7,979 bases of DNA from Wenzhouxiangella sp. (GCA_007135355.1 SLJA01000333.1:1-7979); one strand, 5' to 3'; numbered from the stretch's first letter, positions 1-7,009 are shown. Translations and numbers: made by a program. The notes: a model not told the origin generated them from the sequence alone.

Positions 1-611
1 AACAGGCCGCGGGTGGTATGCGACTCGAAGTCCGAGCGCAGCTCGTTTTCCGTGAAAGACTCGTTGCCGACGATGTTGATGTGGCGGATCCGCGCCTGCC
101 GCCCTTCTTCGATCACAATTGACAAACTGACTCGATTGCGGGCCAGTCGGTTGATGCGCGTGTCGATGTCCACGCCGTAATAGCCACGGCCAAAGTACTG
201 TCGCACCAACTCCTGACGAACCCGGTCAAGGCTGAGTTGGTCGAAGATTTCCCCTTCGGCGATACCGATGCCGGCCAGTGCGGGCATCAAATCATCCGTT
301 TTGATCTGCCGGTTCCCGCTGATGGTGATCGATGCAATGGCCGGGCGTTCCTCGACCGTGATGACCAGAGTGTCGTTTTCTCGCGAAAGCGAAATGTCAT
401 TGAAAAAACCCGTGCGATACAAATCACGGATGGTGCTGCGCGACAGCGCGGGCGTCAGCGTGTCGCCCACCTCCAGACTCATGAAGCTGAACACATTGCC
501 CTCGGAAATGCGCTGCAGGCCTTCGACGCGGATGTCCGCGATGCGGAAGCTTTCAGCCGCGGCGTGACCCGCGAATAGCAGTGCGATGAGCAAAAGGCAC
601 AGTCGTTTCAT
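1..611 (-). CDS. bamA: Outer membrane protein assembly factor BamA, N-terminal part (partial, runs off left edge)
   Basis: The reading frame opens with ATG at 611 and stays open to the window edge, giving 203 complete codons. The translation starts with a typical signal peptide: Lys-Arg, a Leu-rich core, and a likely cleavage after Ala-Ala-Ala at residues 17-19. Mature sequence begins ESFRIADIRVEGLQRIS, a classic first POTRA repeat with the GLQRIS motif. A second POTRA covers roughly residues 92-170 (opening ASITISGNRQIK) and a third begins near residue 173 (IRHINIVGNESFTENEL). BamA is the essential outer-membrane beta-barrel that folds and inserts other outer membrane proteins; its periplasmic POTRA repeats bind the Bam lipoproteins. 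The remaining POTRA repeats and the barrel lie outside the window. It follows rseP by 52 nt on the same strand, the usual gammaproteobacterial order. Identification is firm from the repeats plus the context. Confidence 0.95.
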   Translation of the reverse strand, partial: MKRLCLLLIALLFAGHAAAESFRIADIRVEGLQRISEGNVFSFMSLEVGDTLTPALSRSTIRDLYRTGFFNDISLSRENDTLVITVEERPAIASITISGNRQIKTDDLMPALAGIGIAEGEIFDQLSLDRVRQELVRQYFGRGYYGVDIDTRINRLARNRVSLSIVIEEGRQARIRHINIVGNESFTENELRSDFESHTTRGL

Positions 612-623
612 GGAATACGTTCC
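612..623 (-). promoter_or_regulatory. bamA ribosome binding site inside a small hairpin
   Basis: Directly before the bamA ATG, minus-strand RNA reads GGAA-CGUA-UUCC and then AUG. The only Shine-Dalgarno-like bases (GGAA, 623-620) are the 5' arm of this perfect 4-bp stem with a 4-nt loop. The pairing is seen in the sequence. That it affects translation is inference, and a 4-bp stem is weak. Confidence 0.3.
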
Positions 624-663
624 GTTGTTGGCTCCCGCGAGACCCCTGACAAGGCGTCGCAGT

Positions 664-2034
664 TTAGGTGATCAAGCGTAAGATATCGTTAAATATGGCC
701 ACGCTCATCAGGCCGATGACCATGAACAGACCAATATACTGGCCTGCGATCTGGGTGGACTCCGAGACCGGTGAACCCTTGATCCATTCGACCAGAAAGT
801 ACATCAAATGGCCGCCGTCCAGCATAGGGATTGGCAAAAGATTGATGATGGCCAGCGACAAGCTGATCAGGCCGAGAAAGAACAGAAAGCGCGACAGGCC
901 CAAGCGGGCAGAAGAGTCTGCCATCTGGGCAATCGTGATTGGCCCTGACAGATTGCTGAGGGAGGCCGAACCGGTCACCATGCGGCCGAGAATGCCCAAG
1001 GTGGCCGTGGTGAGTCGCCAAGTCTCGGAGGTGGCTTGGGGCAGTGCTTCCAGCGGCCCATAGCGCAGAACCACGAAGGCGCGATCGGTTTCGGCGCGCA
1101 CGCTGGCGTCCGGCTCCGGCGCCTGGATGCCGATGACGGGTCGGCCCTGCCTGATTTCAACGTCAATCTGCTTGTTGAGCAGGCGCCCGTCGCGCTCGAT
1201 TCCGACCTCGACAGCTTGCGGTCGCTGCTGATCATCAAGCGCAAGCAGGGGGATCAGGCGCGCGATGTCGCGCCAGCCGGAGACCGATTCGCCACCGATC
1301 TCGACCAGACGATCACCCGCGCGCAGTCCGGCCGATTCAGCCGGCGTTCCCGACACGACTTCGCCGATCAGCGGCGGTAGTTCCGGACGCCATGGCTGCA
1401 GACCGATCGACTCCAGCGTACGCTCTTCGTTGAAATCGGCGCCGAGCTGGTTCAGGCTGAGCTGCACTACGCGGCGCCCGCCGTCGCGGTCTTCAACCTC
1501 CAGCGCCACACTACGACGATCCAGAGCCGGCTTCATCAGTCCAATCAGCGCATGCGTCCACGATTCGGTGCGCTGACCGTTGATACCTACGATCAGATCG
1601 CCCTCCTGCAGGCCGGCTTCGGCGGCCAGACCGGTCGTCGGCCCCACCACCGGCCGGGTCTCGGACACGCCGACGACGAACATCAACCAGAACGCGGCGA
1701 CGGCAAAAATCAGATTGAATATTGGGCCGGCGGCCACGATGGCCGCCCGCTGCCCCAGCGGTTTGCGGTTGAACGCCTCGTTTCGTTGTTCGGGAGCGAC
1801 TTCGCGTTCGCGCTCGTCAAGCATCCGCACGTAACCGCCCAAGGGGATCGCGGCCACACGATATTCAACCCCGTCGCCTCCCTTGCGGGACCACAGGGCA
1901 CGGCCGAAGCCGACCGAAAAGGTCAGGACTCGCACGCCACAGCGCCGTGCCACCCAGAAATGGCCAAATTCGTGAAAGGTAACCAGTAGCCCCAAAGCCA
2001 CGAGCAACCAGAAGACGGGTCCGAGAAATTCCAT
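664..2034 (-). CDS. rseP: RseP, site-2 (regulated intramembrane) zinc metalloprotease
   Basis: This 456-residue protein is close to the roughly 450 residues of E. coli RseP. The zinc-binding HEFGH motif is at residues 21-25 in the first membrane segment, and the third zinc ligand is in NLLPIPMLDGGHL (398-410, Asp406). GGYV is at 66-69 and the GPIFNLIFA membrane motif at 103-111. Two PDZ domains follow, roughly residues 125-215 (GLQEGDLIVGING) and 220-305 (GTPAESAGLRAGD). Two C-terminal membrane segments lie near 375-400 and 428-450. The family cleaves the anti-sigma factor RseA in the inner membrane after a DegS cut, freeing sigma E, and also trims leftover signal peptides. The start is ATG without a clear Shine-Dalgarno. 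It lies between cdsA and bamA; the expected dxr is missing upstream. All catalytic residues are present, so it should be active. Confidence 0.97.
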   Translation of the reverse strand: MEFLGPVFWLLVALGLLVTFHEFGHFWVARRCGVRVLTFSVGFGRALWSRKGGDGVEYRVAAIPLGGYVRMLDEREREVAPEQRNEAFNRKPLGQRAAIVAAGPIFNLIFAVAAFWLMFVVGVSETRPVVGPTTGLAAEAGLQEGDLIVGINGQRTESWTHALIGLMKPALDRRSVALEVEDRDGGRRVVQLSLNQLGADFNEERTLESIGLQPWRPELPPLIGEVVSGTPAESAGLRAGDRLVEIGGESVSGWRDIARLIPLLALDDQQRPQAVEVGIERDGRLLNKQIDVEIRQGRPVIGIQAPEPDASVRAETDRAFVVLRYGPLEALPQATSETWRLTTATLGILGRMVTGSASLSNLSGPITIAQMADSSARLGLSRFLFFLGLISLSLAIINLLPIPMLDGGHLMYFLVEWIKGSPVSESTQIAGQYIGLFMVIGLMSVAIFNDILRLIT

Positions 2035-2101
2035 GCTCAGATCAAAGTAATAGTCGAGAACAGACGATAGCTTCGCAAATGGCCATCAGGCCGATGTCGG
2101 T

Positions 2102-2107
2102 ATTGTA
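2102..2107 (-). promoter_or_regulatory. Possible -10 box for rseP-bamA
   Basis: In the 101-nt gap between cdsA and rseP the minus strand carries TACAAT, five of six matches to the sigma-70 -10 consensus. It lies about 68 nt before the rseP ATG. No convincing -35 hexamer lies 16-18 nt upstream, and I see no sigma-E-type GGAACTT element. The rest of the gap shows no coding sign. This is a weak, inferred site. Confidence 0.2.
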
Positions 2108-2135
2108 TGGGCAACACCAGCGGCGATTGGTTCGC

Positions 2136-2933
2136 TCACTGGCCCCACCACAACCAAGCCAGGGCGAAGAATGGCAGCGCCGCCGCCAGGCTGTCGAAGC
2201 GATCAAGAATCCCGCCATGCCCGGGCAACAGCGCCGAGGTGTCCTTGAGGCCGCGCTGGCGCTTGAGCAGACTGATGAATAGATCACCGCCGATTGACAG
2301 CAGAGCCAGCAATATCGCGATCAGAGCTGCCGGCGCCGGCGAAAACGGCGCCTGCGGCACCGCCAGCGCGGCACCGGCGGCAACCGCGGCCGCCGCCAGG
2401 ACGCCGCCGACGGCCCCGGAAATGGTTTTGCCGGGGCTGATGGCGGGTGCCAGTTTGGGGCCTCCGATAGATCTGCCGGTGAAATAAGCGCCGATATCGG
2501 CCGCCGCGATGATGATGACCAGCATCAGCACCAACCAAGGTGACGCCTGCTGTAAGGTGATGGCGGCAAGCCACGCCGTCCACAACACCGCGCCCAGCAC
2601 CACCAGCTTGAGAACGCCCTGGCGGTGGCCCGCCTGAGGCCGCGTCAGCCACCAGATCAGCGCCAGCCACAGTGCTGCTGCCGCGCCCAGCATCGGCTGT
2701 GCCGCTGGGCTGCCGGCCAGCAGCCATACACCGGCCAGCGCCAGCAACAAGGCGGCATAGGCCAGGGCCTGCCAGGTTTCGGCGTATCCGGCCAGCCGCG
2801 CAGATTCGCGGCCGCCCAGCCCGAGCAGGAGCAGGGCGACCAATATGGCAAACACGGGAGCCGGTGCCAGAAACACCAGTACCAGGCCAATCGCCGCCAT
2901 CAGCAGCGCGGTGATCACCCGGGTCTTAAGCAC
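2136..2933 (-). CDS. cdsA: Phosphatidate cytidylyltransferase (CDP-diglyceride synthase)
   Basis: This 265-residue polytopic membrane protein carries the CDS family signature near its C-terminus: SLLKR at 221-225, KD at 230-231, PGHGG at 237-241 and DRFD at 244-247, with the conserved metal-binding Asp pair. Most of residues 5-215 is Leu/Ala-rich, enough for about seven or eight membrane segments. The family makes CDP-diacylglycerol from phosphatidic acid and CTP in the inner membrane, the precursor of all major phospholipids. The start is GTG at 2933, giving MLKTRVITALL, a normal beginning for this family. It overlaps the last 8 nt of uppS, so translation is probably coupled. The next gene is rseP rather than dxr. 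Product assignment is firm. Confidence 0.96.
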   Translation of the reverse strand: MLKTRVITALLMAAIGLVLVFLAPAPVFAILVALLLLGLGGRESARLAGYAETWQALAYAALLLALAGVWLLAGSPAAQPMLGAAAALWLALIWWLTRPQAGHRQGVLKLVVLGAVLWTAWLAAITLQQASPWLVLMLVIIIAAADIGAYFTGRSIGGPKLAPAISPGKTISGAVGGVLAAAAVAAGAALAVPQAPFSPAPAALIAILLALLSIGGDLFISLLKRQRGLKDTSALLPGHGGILDRFDSLAAALPFFALAWLWWGQ

Positions 2934-3660
2934 TCCGGACCTGGCTCAATCCGCCGAATCTGCGCTCGCGGCCGGAGAAGTCGATAAGGGCTTGTTCCAG
3001 TGCCTCGGCACCGAAATCAGGCCATAGCACATCAGAGAAATACAGCTCGGTATAGGCAATTTGCCAGAGCAAGAAGTTGGACAGGCGCTTTTCGCCACCG
3101 GTGCGAATGAACAAATCCGGTGGCGGCAGATGAGCCAGCGTCAGCTCCTGATTCAGGTGTTCCTCGGACAGGTCCTCGGCGGCGAGTGTTCCAGTGGCCG
3201 CCGCCGCCGCAATCCTTTGTGCTGCCTGAACGATGTCGCTGCGCCCGCTATAGTTCACCGCCACGTTGAGCTGCAGCCGGGTGTTTGAGCAGGTCAGCTG
3301 TTCAGCCTGCGCCATACCCTCGCGCAGGGTCCGGTTGAACACGGAACGGTCGCCGATGAAATTGATCCGCACACCATGTTCGTGCAGTTCCTGGACGTCT
3401 TTGTTCAGGGCTTTCAGAAACAGGTCGAGCAGCTTGCGTACTTCAGCGCGTGGTCTGTTCCAGTTCTCGCAAGAAAAAGCGAAAACGGTCAGGATCGGGA
3501 TGCCTCGGCGCATGACCGCCTCTATGGTGCGTTTCAGTGCCTCACTGCCGGACTGATGGCCGTAAGTGCGCGGCTTGCCGCGGCGCATGGCCCAGCGGCC
3601 GTTGCCGTCCATGACAATTGCAAGGTGCTGTGGGAGCTGGGCGGGGTCGCGATCCGCCAT
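2926..3660 (-). CDS. uppS: Ditrans,polycis-undecaprenyl-diphosphate synthase (UPP synthase)
   Basis: The 244-residue protein matches cis-prenyltransferases throughout. MDGNGRWA (residues 17-24) holds the catalytic Asp18, equivalent to E. coli Asp26. His35 follows in YGHQSG, and the mobile loop has FSCENWNRP (62-70). DLFIRTGGEKRLSNF (182-196) and YTELYFSDVLWPDF (203-216) supply Arg186, Arg192 and Glu205, equivalent to E. coli Arg194, Arg200 and Glu213. The enzyme adds eight isopentenyl-PP units to farnesyl-PP to make the C55 lipid carrier for peptidoglycan and other envelope polymers. The ATG start lies 3 nt after the frr stop. A GGAG sits 9 nt before it, inside the end of frr. The gene overlaps cdsA by 8 nt. 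The only oddity is Cys64, where the usual motif has a second Ser. Confidence 0.97.
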   Translation of the reverse strand: MADRDPAQLPQHLAIVMDGNGRWAMRRGKPRTYGHQSGSEALKRTIEAVMRRGIPILTVFAFSCENWNRPRAEVRKLLDLFLKALNKDVQELHEHGVRINFIGDRSVFNRTLREGMAQAEQLTCSNTRLQLNVAVNYSGRSDIVQAAQRIAAAAATGTLAAEDLSEEHLNQELTLAHLPPPDLFIRTGGEKRLSNFLLWQIAYTELYFSDVLWPDFGAEALEQALIDFSGRERRFGGLSQVRSA

Positions 3661-3663
3661 GGC

Positions 3664-4221
3664 TCAGATCTCCATCAGCTCCTTTTCCTTGACCGCGACC
3701 AGCTCGTCGACCTTTTCGACGTACTGATCGGTGAGCTGCTGAACAAGGGTTTCGCCGCGCCGGACTTCGTCCTCGGACAGGGCTTTTTCCTTGATGGCGT
3801 CCTTGAGCTGGTGGTTGGCGTCGCGGCGAATGTTGCGGATTGCGATCTTGGCGTTTTCGCCCTCATGATGCACGACCTTGACCAGGTCGGCCCGGCGCTC
3901 TTCGGTCAGGGCCGGCAGGGGCACGCGGATATTGGCGCCTGCAGTCATGGGGTTGAGGCCCAGATCCGAGGTCATGATCGCCTTTTCGATCTTGCCTACC
4001 ATGGACTTATCAAACGGCACTACGCTGAGGGTGCGGGCATCTTCGGCGCTAATGCTCGCTGCTTGATTGAGCGGAACCTCGGAGCCGTAGTAATCCACCG
4101 TGATGTGCTCAAGCAGGCTGGGATGGGCCCGGCCGGTGCGGATTTTGGCCAGCTCGGCCTGGAGCACCGCAATGCTCTTGGCCATGCGCGAGTCGGATTC
4201 TTTCTTGATGTCGTTGAGCAT
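3664..4221 (-). CDS. frr: Ribosome recycling factor RRF
   Basis: From the ATG at 4221 the product is 185 residues, the standard RRF length. It begins MLNDIKKESDSRM and has the conserved IRTGRAHPSLL stretch (27-37), the NIRRDAN motif of the long three-helix bundle, and the usual C-terminus VKEKELMEI. RRF acts with EF-G to split post-termination ribosomes. The frame is open four codons further to a TTG at 4233, but that TTG overlaps the Shine-Dalgarno GAGGA (4231-4227), which lies 5 nt before the ATG. I therefore chose the ATG. A gap of 111 nt with a strong hairpin separates it from pyrH, the longest gap in the operon, so frr may be expressed partly on its own. uppS follows after 3 nt. Confidence 0.97.
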   Translation of the reverse strand: MLNDIKKESDSRMAKSIAVLQAELAKIRTGRAHPSLLEHITVDYYGSEVPLNQAASISAEDARTLSVVPFDKSMVGKIEKAIMTSDLGLNPMTAGANIRVPLPALTEERRADLVKVVHHEGENAKIAIRNIRRDANHQLKDAIKEKALSEDEVRRGETLVQQLTDQYVEKVDELVAVKEKELMEI

Positions 4222-4303
4222 GGACGTCCTCAAATTCCCCGGTTCAATATGCAGGTCATGGCCGTTGGATTGTAATGCGCCGGGCGACCCATTGCAGCAT
4301 CGG

Positions 4304-4330
4304 CCGGCGACTATCTTTCAGCGTCGCCGG
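4304..4330 (-). other. Intercistronic hairpin between pyrH and frr
   Basis: A perfect 8-bp inverted repeat, CCGGCGAC and GTCGCCGG, encloses an 11-nt loop. On the minus-strand transcript it begins 2 nt after the pyrH TAA and is followed by CCGAUGC, not a U-run, so it is not a standard terminator for the operon. RNA stabilisation, processing or partial attenuation are possible. Read on the plus strand it is followed by TTTT and looks like a weak terminator of antisense transcription. Confidence 0.6.
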
Positions 4331-4332
4331 TT

Positions 4333-5061
4333 TTAACTGACCAGGGTCCCGATGTTCTCCCCTTCAATCAGGGCCTGAAGCTGGCCGGCGCGGGTCAGGT
4401 CGATGATCCGGATCGGCATCGACTGATCGCGGCACAAGACGATGGCATTGGTGTCCATCACCTGGAGTTTGCGCTCAATGACCTCATCGTAGCCAACGCG
4501 CTCGTACCGCCGCGCCGTTGGGTCGGTTAGTGGGTCTGCGGTGTAAATGCCGTCCACCTTGGTGGCCTTGATCATCAGGTCGGCGCCGATTTCGATGGCG
4601 CGCAGACTGGCGGCGGTGTCGGTGGTGAAAAACGGATTGCCGGTGCCGGCGGCAAAAATCACTGCCCGGCCTTTTTCCAGATGGCGAATGGCGCGCCGCC
4701 GGATATAGTCCTCGCAGACCTCCCGCACCGACACGGCCGACATCACCCGGGTGGTCACCCCGGCCCGCTCCAGCGAGTCCTGCAGGGCCAACGCGTTCAT
4801 GACCGTGGCCAGCATGCCCATGTGGTCACCAGTGACACGGTCAATGCCGGAAGCAGCCAGCCCCTTGCCTCTGAAGATGTTGCCGCCGCCGATCACGATG
4901 CCGATTTGCACGTCGGTCTGGATGACGCTGGCCACCTCGCTGGCTATGCGCGAACTGATTTTGGGATCGATCCCGTACTCGTATTCTCCGAGCAGCGCTT
5001 CTCCGCTCAGCTTCAGCAGAATGCGCTTGATCTCGGGCCGCTCGCTCATATTGCTTGCCAC
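4333..5061 (-). CDS. pyrH: Uridylate kinase (UMP kinase)
   Basis: The 242-residue protein is a bacterial amino-acid-kinase-fold UMP kinase. Visible motifs are KRILLKLSGEAL (12-23) for the phosphate loop, GGGNIFRG (57-64), DHMGMLATVMNALALQD (78-94), and GTGNPFFTTDTAA (138-150) with Asp147 matching the E. coli catalytic Asp146. KATKVDGIYTADP (164-176) forms the nucleotide site. It phosphorylates UMP to UDP in the cytoplasm, feeding UTP and CTP synthesis; in the family it is a hexamer activated by GTP and inhibited by UTP. The start used is GTG at 5061, because AGGGGA (5073-5068) lies 6 nt before it and the product MASN resembles the E. coli start MATN. An in-frame ATG at 5049 (residue 5) is the alternative. 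It lies 52 nt after tsf. Confidence 0.96.
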   Translation of the reverse strand: MASNMSERPEIKRILLKLSGEALLGEYEYGIDPKISSRIASEVASVIQTDVQIGIVIGGGNIFRGKGLAASGIDRVTGDHMGMLATVMNALALQDSLERAGVTTRVMSAVSVREVCEDYIRRRAIRHLEKGRAVIFAAGTGNPFFTTDTAASLRAIEIGADLMIKATKVDGIYTADPLTDPTARRYERVGYDEVIERKLQVMDTNAIVLCRDQSMPIRIIDLTRAGQLQALIEGENIGTLVS

Positions 5062-5086
5062 ATTCCGTCCCCTGGGCTTCCGATGA

Positions 5087-5107
5087 TGCCCGGCACGCGG
5101 CCGGGCA
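5087..5107 (-). other. Intercistronic G+C-rich hairpin between tsf and pyrH
   Basis: A perfect 8-bp stem, TGCCCGGC and GCCGGGCA, encloses a 5-nt loop and starts 6 nt after the tsf stop codon. In the minus-strand RNA it is followed by UCAUCGG, with no U-tract, so a classic intrinsic terminator is unlikely. In E. coli much rpsB-tsf transcription ends after tsf; by analogy this stem could lower read-through or protect the 3' end of rpsB-tsf mRNA. That role is inferred. Confidence 0.6.
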
Positions 5108-5113
5108 CACCAT

Positions 5114-5983
5114 TCATCCGCCGCGAGCCTGCTGCATCACTTCGGCCGCGAAATCGCTTTCTTCCTTCTCAATGCCTTCGCCGACCGCCAGGCGAACAAA
5201 CGCCTGCACCTGCGAGCCCTTGGATTTCAGCAATTGACCCACGGTCACATCGCCATCCTTGACAAAGGGCTGTCCGGTCAGCGTGATCTCGGCCAAATGT
5301 TTCTTCAGGCGACCGGACACCATTTTCTCGATGATGTCGGCCGGCTTGCCGCTGTCGGCGGCCTGGGCAATGAGAATCTCTTTCTCTTTTTCGACCGCAT
5401 CGGCCGGGACGTCGGCGACATCGCGGTAGGCTGGATTGAGCGCCGCCACGTGCATGGCGATGTCGCGCGCCAGTTCGACGTCGTCCCCGCTGATCGTAAC
5501 CAGGACGCCGATGCGACCGCCATGGATGTAACTAGCAACGACGCCGGAGTCGGCCTTGAGGTGAACCAGGCGACGCACCTGAATGTTCTCGCCCAGCTTG
5601 GCAACCAGCTGCTGACGGTTTTCCTCGACGGTCTGGCCGTTGGCCATGCCCGCGGCATTCAAAGTGTCGACATCGGCTGTGCCCAGGGCCAGGTTGGCCA
5701 CTTCCTCGGCGAATCCGCGGAAGTTTTCATCCTTGGCGACGAAGTCGGTCTCGCAGTTGATTTCGACCAGCACCGAGTGACTTTCGTCGCCGGCCTGGAT
5801 GACCGCGCCTTCGGCGGCCACGCGCCCTGATTTCTTGTCGGCCTTGGCCAAGCCTGACTTGCGCAGGTGCTCGATTGCACTTTCCATATCGCCGCCGGTC
5901 TCGACCAGCGCCTTCTTGCACTCCATCATGCCGGCGCCGGTGCGCTCGCGGAGTTCCTTGACTTGTGCTGCCGTAATGCTCAT
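5114..5983 (-). CDS. tsf: Elongation factor Ts (EF-Ts)
   Basis: The product is 289 residues, against about 283 in E. coli. The N-terminal UBA-like domain (1-50) has the first EF-Ts signature, LRERTGAGMMECKKAL (11-26). The second signature, EINCETDFVAK (74-84), contains Asp80 and Phe81 at the same numbers as the E. coli residues that push into EF-Tu and eject its magnesium ion. The central and C-terminal dimerisation regions continue to residue 289. EF-Ts is the nucleotide exchange factor that regenerates EF-Tu-GTP. The ATG start is preceded by AAGGA with a 9-nt spacer. It lies 48 nt after rpsB, as is nearly universal in bacteria, and is probably co-transcribed with it. Nothing is unusual. Confidence 0.98.
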   Translation of the reverse strand: MSITAAQVKELRERTGAGMMECKKALVETGGDMESAIEHLRKSGLAKADKKSGRVAAEGAVIQAGDESHSVLVEINCETDFVAKDENFRGFAEEVANLALGTADVDTLNAAGMANGQTVEENRQQLVAKLGENIQVRRLVHLKADSGVVASYIHGGRIGVLVTISGDDVELARDIAMHVAALNPAYRDVADVPADAVEKEKEILIAQAADSGKPADIIEKMVSGRLKKHLAEITLTGQPFVKDGDVTVGQLLKSKGSQVQAFVRLAVGEGIEKEESDFAAEVMQQARGG

Positions 5984-6019
5984 TGCTTCAATTCCTTGCC
6001 TGTCGGTCTGGGTAGCGCC

Positions 6020-6034
6020 TGAGCCATTTGCTCA
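6020..6034 (-). other. Small hairpin spanning the rpsB stop codon
   Basis: The minus-strand RNA reads UGAGC-AAAUG-GCUCA: a 5-bp stem with a 5-nt loop whose first three bases are the rpsB UGA stop. No U-run follows. It lies in the 48-nt rpsB-tsf gap. The pairing is exact but short, so it may be chance. Confidence 0.35.
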
Positions 6035-7009
6035 GGACTCGTCATCCTTGCTTGCCGCTGCCACCTTCTTGACAGCCTTCTTCTTCGCGACCTTTTGCGG
6101 CGCAGCATCAATCTCGGCTGCTTCACCGGCTGCTGCCGTAACGGGTTCCGCTTCGGCATCGCCAGCCGCTGACTCAGTCGCTTCGGCGGCCTTGGCCACT
6201 GCCTTCTTGCGTGCGGTTTTCTTGGTCACTTTTCCGGCCGGCTTGCGCTCGGTGCTGGTCTCCACCGGGTTGCCCTCGGCGTCCAGTTCCACAAATTCGT
6301 CGGCATCACCGCTACTTGGCATGGGCGCCGAGGCGCGGCCTTCGAGAATGGCATCGGCTGCCAGCTGGGTGTAAAGACGAATGGCGCGGATGGCGTCGTC
6401 GTTGCCGGGAATGACGTAGTCAATGCCTTCCGGAGAGTGATTGGTGTCGACCACGGCGACCACCGGGATCTTGAGCTTGCGCGCTTCGGCGATGGCGATC
6501 GACTCATGCCCGACATCAATAACGAACATGGCATCGGGCAGGCCATTCATGTTCTTAATGCCGCCGAGACTGCGCTCCAGCTTGTCGCGCTCGCGGGTCA
6601 GTTGGAGCACCTCTTTCTTCACCAGCCGCTGGAAACTGCCATCGGTTTCCATCGCCTCCAGTTCCTTCAAGCGGTTGATTGACTGCTTGACGGTGCGGAA
6701 ATTGGTCAGCATGCCACCCAGCCAACGGTGCGAAACGTGCGGGCTGTTGCAGCGCTGGGCTTCCTCGGCGATGGCCTGCCCGGCGGCGCGCTTGGTGCCG
6801 ACGAACATGATGGTGCCGCGCCGGCTGGCCAGGCGGCTCAGGAAGTCCAGCGACTCCTTGAGCAGCGGCAAGGTTTCTTCAAGATTGATGATGTGGATCT
6901 TGCCCCGCGCGCCAAAGATGAACGGCTCCATCTTGGGGTTCCAATAGCGGGTCTGGTGTCCGAAGTGCACGCCGGCTTCAAGCATCTGGCGCATCGTGAC
7001 GTTGGGCAT
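6032..7009 (-). CDS. rpsB: 30S ribosomal protein S2 with a long Lys/Ala-rich C-terminal tail
   Basis: Residues 1-227 are a normal S2 core. MPNVTMRQMLEAGVHFGHQ holds the first S2 signature, RWLGGMLTNFRTV is present in the middle, and the second signature starts at PDAMFVIDVGHESIAIAEAR (158-177). S2 binds late to the 30S back side and helps hold S1. The protein is 325 residues, whereas E. coli S2 has 241. The extra length is a low-complexity tail from about residue 228: an acidic stretch (DADEFVELDAEGN), a basic block (KVTKKTARKKAVAKAAEA), an Ala/Glu-rich acidic linker, a second basic block (KVAKKKAVKKVAAASK) and the end DDES. The tail is probably disordered and surface exposed. The ATG start has AAGGA (7021-7017) with a 7-nt spacer. 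It is the first gene of the operon, behind a long structured leader. Confidence 0.97.
   Translation of the reverse strand: MPNVTMRQMLEAGVHFGHQTRYWNPKMEPFIFGARGKIHIINLEETLPLLKESLDFLSRLASRRGTIMFVGTKRAAGQAIAEEAQRCNSPHVSHRWLGGMLTNFRTVKQSINRLKELEAMETDGSFQRLVKKEVLQLTRERDKLERSLGGIKNMNGLPDAMFVIDVGHESIAIAEARKLKIPVVAVVDTNHSPEGIDYVIPGNDDAIRAIRLYTQLAADAILEGRASAPMPSSGDADEFVELDAEGNPVETSTERKPAGKVTKKTARKKAVAKAAEATESAAGDAEAEPVTAAAGEAAEIDAAPQKVAKKKAVKKVAAASKDDES

Noticed and set aside
2284..2727. 147-codon minus-strand open frame within cdsA, rich in Gly, Arg and Ala
   Set aside because: It is a frame-shifted reading of cdsA; the composition comes from G+C-rich codons of a membrane protein.
4222..4233. Upstream TTG start adding four codons to frr
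   Set aside because: The TTG overlaps the Shine-Dalgarno GAGGA that serves the ATG at 4221, and the ATG gives the standard 185-residue RRF.
3376..4275. 299-codon open frame on the plus strand
   Set aside because: It is antisense to uppS and frr, both certain from conserved residues; no motif or ribosome binding site supports it.
4234..4290. Separate frr promoter (TTACAA, 18 nt, CATATT)
   Set aside because: Three and four matches to consensus are within what chance gives in this gap; not listed as a feature.
5087..5107. Intrinsic terminator after tsf
   Set aside because: The stem is strong, but no U-tract follows on the operon strand, so I call only a hairpin.
4681..5262. 193-codon plus-strand open frame
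   Set aside because: It crosses the pyrH and tsf coding regions and their gap antisense, and shows only composition-driven sequence.
5234..5830. 198-codon plus-strand open frame
   Set aside because: It mirrors the tsf reading frame on the opposite strand; no independent evidence.
6060..6230. Repeated CTTCTT-type stretches in the 3' end of rpsB as a DNA repeat element
   Set aside because: They encode the Lys/Ala-rich S2 tail in frame, so protein composition explains them.
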